A stretch of DNA of 64,000 nucleotides from NCBI RefSeq assembly GCF_016698665.1, contig NZ_CP068046.1, forward strand, positions 2,356,001 through 2,420,000. The letters run 5' to 3'. The notes beneath the pieces were generated by a model. That model did no database searches. It was not told the origin of the DNA and saw nothing but the letters and a program-made list of their open reading frames with translations. The stretch is from Devosia rhizoryzae (lineage in GTDB: Bacteria > Pseudomonadota > Alphaproteobacteria > Rhizobiales > Devosiaceae). Position 1 is the first letter of the stretch, and the number at the start of each line of letters is the position of its first letter. Shown piece by piece: positions 34,074 to 42,939 of this stretch. Made by a program: the position numbers and the translations under genes.

Positions 34074-35498
34074 TCAACCCGGATAGCCGAGCACGGCCTT
34101 GACCTCGAGATATTCGCGAAAGCCGTAGATGCCGAACTCTCGCCCATTGCCCGACTGTTTGTAGCCGCCAAAGGGCAGGCTGCGGTCGAATGGCGCGCCG
34201 TTGAGATAGACCCGCCCTGCCCTGATGCGCTTGGCGAGCTTGAGTGCGTGATCGGGATCGCCGGACTGGATGAAACCGGCAAGGCCGAAGGGTGTGTCGT
34301 TGGCGATGTCGATGGCCTCGTCCTCGGTGTCGTAAGCGAGGATGGAAAGGACAGGCCCGAATATCTCTTCGCGCGCGATCGTCATCTGCCGCGTGACGTC
34401 ACCGAACACCGTGGGGTGGACATAGTAGCCGCGGTTGATCTCGGCCGGACGGCCCAAACCACCTGCGACCAGGGTCGCACCTTCGTCGATCCCGGACTGG
34501 ATGAGCTTTTGCACCTTGTCAAACTGGCCCTGGCTGACCAGCGGCCCAAGCGTGGTTTCAGGCTGCATCGGGTCACCCAGCCGGATCGTCGCCACGGCGG
34601 CGCGCGCGGCATCGAAAGCGGCTTCGCGCTGCGACACATGCACTAGCATGCGGGTCGGCGACTGGCAGTTCTGGCCAGCATTGGTGTAGCACGCATGTAC
34701 TCCCGCCATCACCGAAGCGCGGATATCGGCATCTTGCAGGATGATGTTGGCGGACTTGCCGCCGAGTTCCTGCGCCACCCGCTTGACGGTCGGCGCTGCA
34801 AGCGTTGCAACGCGGATGCCGGCGCCGGTCGAACCGGTGAAGGAAACGAGGTCTATTTCGGGGTGCGAGGCCAGTGCTTCGCCTACCGTGGGGCCGTCGC
34901 CATTGACGAGGTTGAACACACCAGCCGGCAGGCCGGAGTCATGGATGATCTCGGCCAGGATCATGGCGCTTAGCGGCGCGATTTCGCTGGGCTTGAGAAC
35001 CACGGTGCAGCCGGTCGACATTGCCGGCGCGACTTTCGAGGCGACCTGATTAAGTGGCCAATTCCAGGGCGTAATCAGGCCACAGACGCCAATCGGTTCG
35101 TGCCGGACAATGCCGGGCCCCATCCGTTCCTCGAACGGAAAACCGGCCAGCACACGCGCCGCCTCCTCGAAGTGAAACAGCGCAACCGTTGCCTGACGTT
35201 CCGTCGAGAAGGTGATCGGGGCGCCCATTTCCAGCGTCATTGTGCGCGCCAGTTCCGGCAGGCGCGCACGGAAGCCATCAATGATGCCACGCAGCCAGCC
35301 CAGCCGCTGTTCGACGCTCGTCGCGGAATAGCTCGCAAAGGCGCGGCGGGCAGCCCTGGCGGCCCGATCGACATCGGCGGCGGACCCCAAACTGATGCGG
35401 CCCACGGTTTCTTCGGTCGCCGGGTTGGTGACGCCGGCGGTCGCAGCACCGGCCGGTTCGACCCATGCGCCGTCGATATAGAACTTCAACTTGTCCAT
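34074..35498 (-). CDS. Aldehyde dehydrogenase family protein
   Basis: A 474-residue NAD(P)-dependent aldehyde dehydrogenase. Glu244 (ELGGKSANI) and Cys278 (NAGQNCQSPTRM) are the catalytic pair; ITPWNWPLN and FTGSTGAG bind the cofactor. Length fits betaine/aminobutyraldehyde/semialdehyde dehydrogenases. It probably oxidises the aldehyde released by the HpcH/HpaI-type aldolase two genes upstream. Confidence 0.93.
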   Translation of the reverse strand: MDKLKFYIDGAWVEPAGAATAGVTNPATEETVGRISLGSAADVDRAARAARRAFASYSATSVEQRLGWLRGIIDGFRARLPELARTMTLEMGAPITFSTERQATVALFHFEEAARVLAGFPFEERMGPGIVRHEPIGVCGLITPWNWPLNQVASKVAPAMSTGCTVVLKPSEIAPLSAMILAEIIHDSGLPAGVFNLVNGDGPTVGEALASHPEIDLVSFTGSTGAGIRVATLAAPTVKRVAQELGGKSANIILQDADIRASVMAGVHACYTNAGQNCQSPTRMLVHVSQREAAFDAARAAVATIRLGDPMQPETTLGPLVSQGQFDKVQKLIQSGIDEGATLVAGGLGRPAEINRGYYVHPTVFGDVTRQMTIAREEIFGPVLSILAYDTEDEAIDIANDTPFGLAGFIQSGDPDHALKLAKRIRAGRVYLNGAPFDRSLPFGGYKQSGNGREFGIYGFREYLEVKAVLGYPG

Positions 35499-35607
35499 TG
35501 CTGCCTGCTTGAGCGCCCTGAGGGGAGATATTGCGCGATACTAGATCATAGCCTTGCGCGAGCAACCTGCGAGACGATGCGTTCCGTCAGGTGATCGCGA
35601 CACGGCT

Positions 35608-36369
35608 TCACAGGTGGCGCCCTTCGTCCACCGGTACGACGATGCCGGTCGAACTGGTGAGATTGACAATGCAGGCGACCACCGCGCGCGCCACGTCGTC
35701 GGGCGTCGTGACATGGGCCAGCGGCAGACGCTCGGCGGTCTTTTCCAACTGTTCACGCGAGCGCCCCGGCACAAACCCGGTGTCAACGCCAGCCGGCGAA
35801 ATCGAGAAAACCCGCACTTTGGGGGCCAGCACCTTGGCCAGTGCGATGGTCAGCGCGTCGACCCCGGCTTTGGCGGCAAGATAGGCCAGGCTGCTGCCGA
35901 TGCCGGTGCGGGCGGCAATGGACGATACATTGACGATGGAGGCGCTCTGCCCTTTTTCGAGCAGGGGACGGAAGGCCCGCATCACCGCAAAGGGACCGCG
36001 CAGGTTGACCATCACGGTGCGATCGAAGATGTCGTCGGTGAGGGCATCGAGGTCTGCGGCGGGAACCGGCGTCGTTGCGCCACCGGAATTGATCAGTGCA
36101 TCGAGACTGCCGAAGCGGCGTTCGATGAAGGCCGCGGCTTCGGTCATGGAGGCCGAATCCTCCATCGAGATGCGCATGGCCGTGTGGCCACTGCCCGCGA
36201 GACCCGCAATCACCGCGTCGGCGGCTTCGGCCCGGCTATTATAGCCCACGATCACCGTCGTGCCCAAGGCGGCCAGCCGCGCAGCGGTGGCCATGCCGAT
36301 CCCGCTGCTGCCGCCTGTCACCAAGGCCCTACGTGGCGCATTCAGCGCCGGAATTTCTAGTCCGGCCAT
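35608..36369 (-). CDS. SDR family oxidoreductase
   Basis: A 253-residue SDR with GGSSGIG (19-25) and the AYLAAK Tyr/Lys pair. The NNAG motif is replaced by NSGG. The start is ATG 36369 with GGGAGG upstream. It lies between the aldehyde dehydrogenase and aldolase genes on the minus strand, in the long operon. Confidence 0.88.
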   Translation of the reverse strand: MAGLEIPALNAPRRALVTGGSSGIGMATAARLAALGTTVIVGYNSRAEAADAVIAGLAGSGHTAMRISMEDSASMTEAAAFIERRFGSLDALINSGGATTPVPAADLDALTDDIFDRTVMVNLRGPFAVMRAFRPLLEKGQSASIVNVSSIAARTGIGSSLAYLAAKAGVDALTIALAKVLAPKVRVFSISPAGVDTGFVPGRSREQLEKTAERLPLAHVTTPDDVARAVVACIVNLTSSTGIVVPVDEGRHL

Positions 36370-36395
36370 TTTCGACCTCCCCAAGTTCTGGCGCC

Positions 36396-37169
36396 TTAGT
36401 GGCTGAATTCCTTCAGTGCAGCACTGGCAGCGTTACGGATAAAGCCATGGTCGCTGGAAATCACCATCGCCGTTGCGCCCAGCGATTCAACAAAGGCCAG
36501 ATCGGCCTTCGTGCTGGGCAGCATCATCAGCGGCTTGTCGGCGTCCCTGGTGGACGCTGCAACGCGCCGGCTGATCTCGGCCACTTTTGTGGCCGCATCG
36601 GGGTCATCGCGAAACGAAGCCGTGAGATCGCCACGCCCGATAAACAGGGCATCGATACCGTCGACGCGGGCAATATCACCCGCAACGTCAATGGCCTGCT
36701 GATCCTCGATCATGGGGATCACCGCAATCTGGCTGTCCTGCAACTGCATGTGATGCACCGGGCCGGCACTGCCCCAGTTGCTGGCGCGCGAAAGGCCGAC
36801 AAAGCCACGGCTGCCGCCAGTATAGTGGGCAGCGCGGGCAATTGCGGCGGCTCTCTCGGCCGAAGCAACATGGGGCACCATGATGCCCATCGCGCCGGAG
36901 TCGAGCACGGTCAGCACGTTGGACTCTGTGAACTCCGGAATGCGTACGATCGGCGCCATGTTGGACGCGCGCGCCGCAAGGATCATCAGATCGGTGGTGG
37001 TTCGGTCGAGGGGCGCATGCTCCTGGTCGATAATGATGAAATCATAGCCAATCTGGCCCAGCATTTCGATGACCTGCGTCGTGGGCAATTTGACAAAGGT
37101 GCCGAACATGCGCTGCCGCGCATGAAGGCGATCGCGAAAGGTCGAAAAATGCGGCCGCTGTTCGGTCAT
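36396..37169 (-). CDS. HpcH/HpaI-type class II aldolase
   Basis: A 257-residue TIM-barrel protein of the HpcH/HpaI aldolase/citrate lyase family. The IDQEHAPLD motif (48-55) carries the metal-binding Glu and catalytic His, and MGIMVPHV and FIGRGDL are family segments. It would split a 4-hydroxy-2-keto acid into pyruvate (or glyoxylate) and an aldehyde. Two ATGs lie 6 bp apart; 37169 is chosen because GAGGAG is 6 bases upstream of it. First gene of the minus operon, transcribed from the promoter with two operator repeats. Confidence 0.9.
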   Translation of the reverse strand: MTEQRPHFSTFRDRLHARQRMFGTFVKLPTTQVIEMLGQIGYDFIIIDQEHAPLDRTTTDLMILAARASNMAPIVRIPEFTESNVLTVLDSGAMGIMVPHVASAERAAAIARAAHYTGGSRGFVGLSRASNWGSAGPVHHMQLQDSQIAVIPMIEDQQAIDVAGDIARVDGIDALFIGRGDLTASFRDDPDAATKVAEISRRVAASTRDADKPLMMLPSTKADLAFVESLGATAMVISSDHGFIRNAASAALKEFSH

Positions 37170-37235
37170 GGTCATCTCCTCGATGGCGCACCTTCTACAC
37201 GCCGAAGTCTGCCCTATTCGATGCGGAACGATCTG

Positions 37236-37254
37236 CGTTTCTCTCAGCGAAACG
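37236..37254. promoter_or_regulatory. Inverted-repeat operator, box 1
   Basis: CGTTTC-N7-GAAACG, with spacer TCTCAGC. It lies in the divergent promoter between the aldolase (minus) and BKACE (plus) genes. The likely ligand is the IclR regulator encoded at 40339-41145, which carries the same box upstream. Confidence 0.7.
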
Positions 37255-37263
37255 CTGCGGGGT

Positions 37264-37282
37264 CGTTTCTGTAAGCGAAACG
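37264..37282. promoter_or_regulatory. Inverted-repeat operator, box 2
   Basis: CGTTTC-N7-GAAACG, with spacer TGTAAGC, 28 bp from box 1 centre to centre. The two boxes together fit cooperative binding by an IclR dimer of dimers. Confidence 0.7.
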
Positions 37283-37371
37283 CGTGCCAAATGCCGTTGC
37301 GGACCAAAGGAGGTGAATGGGACTTAGCCACGAGATCAAGCTGCGACGCGGCATTTCCAAGGACCAGAACT

Positions 37372-38265
37372 GTGGCCAATCCTACCATTCTTACCTGCGC
37401 GGTGACGGGCAACATTACCACGTTGGAGCAGACGCCCTACCTACCCATAACGCCCGAGCAGATCGCCAATGCCGGGCTTGAGGCCGTGCGGGCCGGCGCG
37501 GCAATCATCCACGTGCACGTGCGCCACGACAATGGCCGGCCCAGTATGGAACTGCACCACTATCGCGAGGTGGTCGAGCGGCTGCGGGCCGCCGACGAAG
37601 ATGTGGTGATCAATCTTACCACCGGCCCCGGTCAGCGGTTCATACCCAGCGACGACAATCCCAGCGTTGCGGCGCCAGGAACCACGCTGATGCGGCCCGA
37701 GCCGCGCGTGACCCATATCGAGGCCCTGCGGCCCGAACTCTGCAGCCTCGATTTCAACACCATGTATTCGGGCACGTCGGTGGTGATCAACACGCCGACC
37801 AATCTCGGTATCATGGCTGAGCGGATTCGGGCGGCCGGTGTGCGGCCCGAGGTCGAGGTCTTTGACAGCGGCGACATCCAACTGCTCAACGACATGGTGC
37901 GGCAGGGCACGATCGAGGCTCCAGTGTTCTGCCAGATCGTGCTGGGGGTCCGCTATGGCGCCATCGCCACGCCGGAGACGCTGGCCTATCTCAAGAGCAT
38001 CCTGCCGCCCGGTTGCAACTGGGGCGGCGCCGGGGTCGGCCGCTTCGAATATCCCATTCTGGCGCAAGCCTGGCTCCTGGGCGGACACATCCGCGTCGGG
38101 CTCGAGGACAACATCTACATCGAAAAGGGCGTGCTGGCCCAAAGCAATGCACAAATGGTCGAGAAGGCCGGCCGCATCGTTCGCGAACTGGGTGGCCGGC
38201 TCGCGACCCCCGGTGAAGCGCGCGAAATCCTGGGACTGAAAAAGCAGGCGCCGCTGGCCGCCTGA
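37372..38265 (+). CDS. BKACE family beta-keto acid cleavage enzyme (DUF849)
   Basis: A 297-residue TIM-barrel enzyme. It opens with the family string ILTCAVTGN, has the zinc His pair in IIHVHVRH (48, 50) and GRPSMELHHY. BKACE enzymes condense a beta-keto acid with acetyl-CoA and release acetoacetate plus a new CoA ester. The start is GTG 37372 with AAGGA about 9 bases upstream; the frame is open further 5' but that part has no homology. A stronger Shine-Dalgarno (AAAGGAGG, 37306-37313) serves an overlapping out-of-frame ATG at 37317. Confidence 0.88.
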   Translation: MANPTILTCAVTGNITTLEQTPYLPITPEQIANAGLEAVRAGAAIIHVHVRHDNGRPSMELHHYREVVERLRAADEDVVINLTTGPGQRFIPSDDNPSVAAPGTTLMRPEPRVTHIEALRPELCSLDFNTMYSGTSVVINTPTNLGIMAERIRAAGVRPEVEVFDSGDIQLLNDMVRQGTIEAPVFCQIVLGVRYGAIATPETLAYLKSILPPGCNWGGAGVGRFEYPILAQAWLLGGHIRVGLEDNIYIEKGVLAQSNAQMVEKAGRIVRELGGRLATPGEAREILGLKKQAPLAA

Positions 38266-38297
38266 CCCGAGCCGCAGACATCTTGAAAGGAATCGAC

Positions 38298-39209
38298 ATG
38301 TATAATGCGAGCGATCCGCGATCCGCTTTGGCTGGAGGACAGAAGGGGTCAGATACCCGGGTACACAAGAGCTTCTTCGGTTCGCAACTGGCCCTGTTCT
38401 ACGACACGGCGCCGCAGCTCAGCGACGCCAATGGCCAAACCTGGATCGGCCGCGGCCAGAACTTCGTCATCGTATACCGCAAGGCCCACAAGGACGGCAC
38501 CTTCGAGCGCGTCGACCAGCCGGACGAATATGCGATGATCATCCCGGATGCAGAGACGCGCGTCGAGATCACCACCGATGCCGGTACCGAGGAGGTGCCC
38601 GGCTATTCGGTCGTGTTCGTGCCGCCCGGCAGGAGCACGGTGCGCATGCTGACGGCCGGGACCATCGTGCAGCTCTTCACGCCCAGATCGACCGATCTTG
38701 CCGGGGCGGCATCCAATGCAGCCGCCTTTTCCGGGACGCATCCCAACGTGCCACCGTTCGAGGCATGGCCGGAGCCCCCCGGCGGCCTCAAGCTCAAATG
38801 GTACACGCTGGACGTGCCCGACGATCCCGCGCGCTTCGGGCGCATCTATCGCTGCACCACGTTCATGGTGAACTTCCTGTCCCCCCGTGTCGGGCCGCGG
38901 GCGCGCGACAATGTCTCGCCCCATCACCATGACGATTTCGAACAGTGTTCACTGGCCCTGACCGGCGCCTTCACGCATCACCTGCGCTGGCCCTGGACCA
39001 CCGACATGAATGAGTGGCGCGAGGACGAGCATCTTTATTGCAAGTCGCCATCGATCTGCGTGATCCCGCCGCCATCCATCCACACCACAACTGCCGAGGG
39101 GCCGGAGGTCAACCAGTTGGTCGACATCTTCTCGCCGCCGCGCATGGACTTTTCGAGCAAGCCCGGCTGGGTCCTCAATGCCGATGACTATCCCCTGCGC
39201 GAAGCCTGA
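38298..39209 (+). CDS. Bicupin-like protein of unknown function
   Basis: A 303-residue protein with two cupin-like halves. The C-terminal half carries HHHDDFEQ (His209-211, Glu215) and His262 (PSIHTT), a complete cupin metal site. The N-terminal half (about 50-130) has the barrel pattern without an obvious metal motif. The start is ATG 38298 with GAAAGGA upstream. It is 32 bp after the BKACE gene and cotranscribed with it. It could be an isomerase or ring-opening dioxygenase; I cannot tell which. Confidence 0.75.
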   Translation: MYNASDPRSALAGGQKGSDTRVHKSFFGSQLALFYDTAPQLSDANGQTWIGRGQNFVIVYRKAHKDGTFERVDQPDEYAMIIPDAETRVEITTDAGTEEVPGYSVVFVPPGRSTVRMLTAGTIVQLFTPRSTDLAGAASNAAAFSGTHPNVPPFEAWPEPPGGLKLKWYTLDVPDDPARFGRIYRCTTFMVNFLSPRVGPRARDNVSPHHHDDFEQCSLALTGAFTHHLRWPWTTDMNEWREDEHLYCKSPSICVIPPPSIHTTTAEGPEVNQLVDIFSPPRMDFSSKPGWVLNADDYPLREA

Positions 39210-39230
39210 ACGCTTGCCGAATGCATGAAA

Positions 39231-39259
39231 AAGCCGGGGTGGCGAGACCACCCCGGCTT
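39231..39259 (-). terminator. Rho-independent terminator between convergent genes
   Basis: A perfect 12-bp GC-rich stem (AAGCCGGGGTGG and its complement) with a 5-nt loop. On the minus strand it is followed directly by TTTTT, so it terminates the DUF6282 gene. On the plus strand it lies 22 bp after the bicupin stop and probably also works there. Confidence 0.9.
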
Positions 39260-39282
39260 CTTGCTGCCTGCCAGCGTCTGGC

Positions 39283-40221
39283 TCAGTTGGCCAGACCGAC
39301 CAGCCGAGCCGGGTTGTCGACGACCATGGTGCGCACTTCAGCTTCGCTGTAGCCCAGTGCCAGGCACAGCTTTACGGCCTGCCGCATGCCTTCGACCGGG
39401 GTGGGATTGTCGACCTGACCCAAATCCGAGCCGATGGAAGAATTGGCAACGCCCGCCGCATCGATATGCTCCTTGAGCTCCTTCGGCGAATAGACGTTGA
39501 AACGGGAGTCGACATACATGGCGGCCGACTGCTCGACGATGACGCCCAGCTTGGCGAATTCGGCGATGTCTTCATAGGTAAAGTGCAGGCCATACATCGG
39601 GTGATTGATCAGCAGGCGCTTGACGCCGCGGCTGCGCGCTTCGTCGAACAGCTTCCAGATTTCCCAGACATGCAAATGCCCCGACGACAGGATCACTTCC
39701 GCCTCGGCAATCTGATCGAGGATCTGCTTGACCACGTCGAGGACGTTGCCGAGTTCATCGACTACGCTGAGCAGCGGCGAGTCCAGCAGCTTCACGTTGG
39801 AAACGAGCCGCGACTTGCGATGCGAGCTGCGGATATGGTTGGCCGACTGCGCGGTGGGCATCCAGATCAGCTTGGCGCCCATCTTGATCTGCGCATCGAC
39901 CACGTAGGGATTGAACCCGCCGGTGGAATTGTTGAGCACCAGGCCCGAATACATCGCGAAGTCAGGCTTATCGATCAGCCGCTCCATCATGGGGATGATG
40001 GGCGCCGATGAATAGTGATGGTCCTTGAACAGGACGCCGCGCATGCCGGCCGCGATAGCCTCTTCCGCGGCTTGCATGTGGTCGAGTTGCCGGGGCATGG
40101 TGGATGGACCGGAATGGACATGGAGGTCGAGGGCACCCTTCAGGACGCGAGCCGCTGCTGCCTCGTCCACGCCTGCCATCAAGCCGCGCGCCTGTTCCCG
40201 ATTTTCCTGACTTGTGCCCAT
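39283..40221 (-). CDS. DUF6282 family protein, amidohydrolase-like
   Basis: A 312-residue protein with a metal-dependent hydrolase look. LHVHSGPS near 33-40 gives an HxH pair, SSGHLHV and INHPMYG supply further His residues, and SDLGQ a late Asp. These fit a TIM-barrel amidohydrolase or PHP-type site. The name DUF6282 is from memory of close family members. The start is ATG 40221 with GGAGAG upstream; a 5-residue extension is possible. It diverges from the IclR gene and shares its operator box. Confidence 0.75.
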   Translation of the reverse strand: MGTSQENREQARGLMAGVDEAAAARVLKGALDLHVHSGPSTMPRQLDHMQAAEEAIAAGMRGVLFKDHHYSSAPIIPMMERLIDKPDFAMYSGLVLNNSTGGFNPYVVDAQIKMGAKLIWMPTAQSANHIRSSHRKSRLVSNVKLLDSPLLSVVDELGNVLDVVKQILDQIAEAEVILSSGHLHVWEIWKLFDEARSRGVKRLLINHPMYGLHFTYEDIAEFAKLGVIVEQSAAMYVDSRFNVYSPKELKEHIDAAGVANSSIGSDLGQVDNPTPVEGMRQAVKLCLALGYSEAEVRTMVVDNPARLVGLAN

Positions 40222-40291
40222 GATAACTCTCCGCATGATCCAGTGTCGGCATAGTGGTTGACGCGCGCGATCCTCAACTTATAGTCCTCCC

Positions 40292-40310
40292 TGTTTCGCG
40301 CAGCGAAACG
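40292..40310. promoter_or_regulatory. Inverted-repeat operator, box 3
   Basis: TGTTTC-N7-GAAACG, with spacer GCGCAGC, in the 117-bp gap between the DUF6282 gene (minus) and the IclR gene (plus), 28 bp before the IclR start codon. The spacers of all three boxes end in AGC. Confidence 0.7.
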
Positions 40311-40338
40311 AAAGTCGTAGTTCGGAGGAGGACAAGCG

Positions 40339-41145
40339 ATGTCGATTCGATCCATCGAGCGGTGTCTCAACGTGTTGCTGGAGCTCAACCAGCAGCCCAT
40401 CAACACCATCGCCCAGCTCCATGCCCGCACCCGCCTGCCCAAGCCGACGCTGGTCCGCATCCTCAAGACGCTCGAAGAAGCCGGCTATGTCGAAAACGAC
40501 TCCCGGCAGGGCGGATATCAGGTCAGCGCCCTGGTGACCTCGCTCAGTTCGGGCTACCACAAGAGCCCGCTGGTCGTTGAAGCAGGCCGCGCCTGGGCTC
40601 TCGCCATTACCCGCAAGCACAAATGGCCCATCGCCATAGCCCTCCCCGACTATACCAGCATGGTGGTACGGTTCAGCACGGTGCCGGATAGTCCGGTCTC
40701 GCCATTTCACAGCACCGTCAACCGGCGCCTGCAGATGCTGACGCGTGGCATGGGCCTGGCCTATCTGGCCTTTATCGAAAGCGAGGAGCGCGACCTGATC
40801 CTCGAAGCGCTGGCCAAGTCGGAGGACCCCGAGGACGGCCTCAGCCACCATCCGCAGGAGGTCAAACGCCTGCTGGCCCAGGTGCACAAGGCAGGCTATG
40901 CAACGCGCGCTTCCTTTGTCGAGCCGCGCAATTCCAACACCATTGCCGTGCCGATCATCAGCCAGGAGGGCCGTGTGCTGGCAAGCCTGGGGCTGACCTA
41001 CTTCAAGTCGGCCTTTGCCTCGGAACAGGAAGCCTGCGAGCGCTTCGTTCCCGTGCTTCAGTCAGCGGCAGTGGCCATCTCGGACGACCTTGGCCGCCTG
41101 TCCAGGAACATGTCGGTAGACGTGTCGGAACTGGGAGCGATCTAG
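40339..41145 (+). CDS. IclR-family transcriptional regulator
   Basis: A 268-residue regulator. The N-terminal winged helix (about 2-65) reads TRLPKPTLVRILKTLEEAGYV, and the C-terminal IclR ligand domain follows (VPIISQEGRVLASLGLTY). The closest named group is MhpR/PcaR-like regulators of aromatic or dicarboxylate catabolism. The start is ATG 40339 with GGAGGA upstream. Inferred local controller of the divergent promoters at 37170-37371 and 40222-40338. Confidence 0.9.
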   Translation: MSIRSIERCLNVLLELNQQPINTIAQLHARTRLPKPTLVRILKTLEEAGYVENDSRQGGYQVSALVTSLSSGYHKSPLVVEAGRAWALAITRKHKWPIAIALPDYTSMVVRFSTVPDSPVSPFHSTVNRRLQMLTRGMGLAYLAFIESEERDLILEALAKSEDPEDGLSHHPQEVKRLLAQVHKAGYATRASFVEPRNSNTIAVPIISQEGRVLASLGLTYFKSAFASEQEACERFVPVLQSAAVAISDDLGRLSRNMSVDVSELGAI

Positions 41146-42146
41146 GGTCGCTCGGCAGCCTGTGCTTGGTCCATGACCAGCACGACCTTCCCAAGCTGTT
41201 CATTGGCATCGAGCAAAGCGTGGGCCTCGCGGACTTCATCGAGCGCGAAGACGGCGTGGACGCGCGTGACTATTTTTCCGGACTCCAGTAATGGCCAGAC
41301 CTCCTCCACCAGGGCTGTTGCGATACTGCCCTTGTAGGCGGAGCTGCGTGGTCGCAGCGTCGATCCGGTCAACGTCAGTCGGCGGCGAACAAGATCGCGG
41401 ATGTTGACTTCTGCAGTCTCGCCCTGATGGCTGGCGATGAAGACAATACGGCCATCCATTGCCATGAGATCAAGCTGCTGCTGGACATAAGGCCCAGCCT
41501 GGGCGTCAAGCGCGACGTCGAGGCAGTGTTCGCCGGCATGCGCCCGGATGGCGCTTGCCCAATCCTCGCGATAGTCGAATACCGCATCGGCACCCAATTC
41601 GAGACACGCTGCGCGTTTCTCGGCACTGCTGGCGGTAGCGAAGACGCGGGCGTTGCGGAGCAGCTTCGCCATCTGAATGCCCGCCATGCCGACGCCGCTT
41701 GTGCCGCCCTGCACCAGCAGCGTTTCGCCCTCGCCCAGTCGCCCCAGCCAGATGATGTTGTTCCAGGCGGTGAAGAACGCTTCGGGCAGGGACGCCGCTT
41801 CAATAAAACTCAAGCCGGCCGGGACCGGCATGCATTGGATCGCGGGGACGACGAGAAAATCTGCGTAGGCACCGCCATTGGCGAGGGCGCAGACCGCGTC
41901 CCCGACCCTAGGCCTCGCGACACCTTCGCCGACCGCAACAACTCTTCCCGCAGCATCTAGGCCTGGAACATCGGTTACGCCTGGCGGCGGTGGATAAAGC
42001 CCACGCCGCTGCTGGATATCAGGACGATTGACGCTTGCCGCGAGCACCTGCACCAGCACCTCTCCTGGTCCCGGCTGAGGCAGCAGACGTTCTACAATCT
42101 CGAGAACCTCAGGGCCACCTGCCCTCATTATCTCGACGACACGCAT
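41142..42146 (-). CDS. NAD(P)H-quinone oxidoreductase (PIG3-type MDR)
   Basis: A 334-residue zinc-free MDR protein. The N-terminus MRVVEIMRAGGPEVL and the segments SVNRPDIQQRRGLYPPPPG and QGGTSGVG (NADP site) are typical of the TP53I3/PIG3 quinone oxidoreductase group. The start is ATG 42146, with AGAGGAT suitably spaced; ATG 42152 is the alternative. Its stop overlaps the IclR stop codon region by 4 bp in convergent orientation. It may reduce a quinone or enone intermediate. Confidence 0.9.
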   Translation of the reverse strand: MRVVEIMRAGGPEVLEIVERLLPQPGPGEVLVQVLAASVNRPDIQQRRGLYPPPPGVTDVPGLDAAGRVVAVGEGVARPRVGDAVCALANGGAYADFLVVPAIQCMPVPAGLSFIEAASLPEAFFTAWNNIIWLGRLGEGETLLVQGGTSGVGMAGIQMAKLLRNARVFATASSAEKRAACLELGADAVFDYREDWASAIRAHAGEHCLDVALDAQAGPYVQQQLDLMAMDGRIVFIASHQGETAEVNIRDLVRRRLTLTGSTLRPRSSAYKGSIATALVEEVWPLLESGKIVTRVHAVFALDEVREAHALLDANEQLGKVVLVMDQAQAAERP

Positions 42147-42939
42147 TGCCATATCCTCTGCTGCTGCGGCCGTCCGGTTCCATCTTTTGCACCCAGGCAA
42201 ATCCGCTTTTGATCTACCTGCGCCATAGGATGCAGCGTTTCAACAGACGAAACTTGAACCCTTGCGGGTGTGAATTGGCACTGCCCCTAAGCGGCGTAGA
42301 TCCGTACATTAGCGAGCACCTGTTCTGTCCTGATCGCCCGACTGGCTCAGCCAACATTTTTTAAGCCAAGCCGCCGGCTGAAGTCATCGGCAACGATACG
42401 CTCGACCTATCGCCCATCTCCGGCAGTATAGGAACCACGTAATTATAAGATTGACCGGGATTCCTAGGAAAATGGAGGTTCTCTTGAAGACATCGCCATC
42501 AAAACAGACAATATTGTAGCTGCCCATACTTGAAGTTTTTCACGCATAATGGCTACCTGACCTGATTGATGTTCTGCCTACCAAATTAGACGACGGATCG
42601 CCACTGTTGTCGGCGCTCTCTTTTGATGTGTTTCGTAAAGCGGAATGTTGGTCGATGCCCCCATCAACTGGCGCGAGCACAGTTTTTGTGACTAAGACCG
42701 GTTCGCACCATTAATCCATACTCGGCAAGTTCACAAAAGGTGATCGTGGTTCCAACCACTGTGAAGTCTGCAACGCGCCCCATTCCGGCCGTTCGCAGCC
42801 GACTTCTAGCGTTCCAAAGGCGGACATCGTACAAATTCAAACGGAAGGCTAGCTCACCGACTGCAGGCTGTCAGTCCGCCTTTCACAGAAACAACTTACG
42901 ACGAAGTCGCAGGAGCGCTTCAACAAAGTGCTCTTTCCT
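42147..42939. other. Long non-coding region with repeat copy 5
   Basis: 793 bp, visibly more AT-rich than the coding DNA. It holds one dispersed repeat copy (42775-42827). Translations in all frames are short and unlike any protein I know. No clear promoter or terminator was found. Confidence 0.5.
42775..42827 (+). repeat. Dispersed intergenic repeat, copy 5
   Basis: GCGCCCCATTCCGGCCGTTC at the left and CCAAAGGCGGACAT at the right; close to the consensus. It lies between the IclR module and the amino-sugar module. Confidence 0.8.

Noticed and set aside
31808..34102. A 764-codon plus-strand frame, His- and Gln-rich.
   Set aside because: Antisense to the NTF2-like, TctA and TctB genes; composition is that of reverse-complemented membrane-protein codons.
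42147..42939. Possible hidden gene in the longest spacer.
   Set aside because: No frame above about 60 codons has coding-like composition or a ribosome site.
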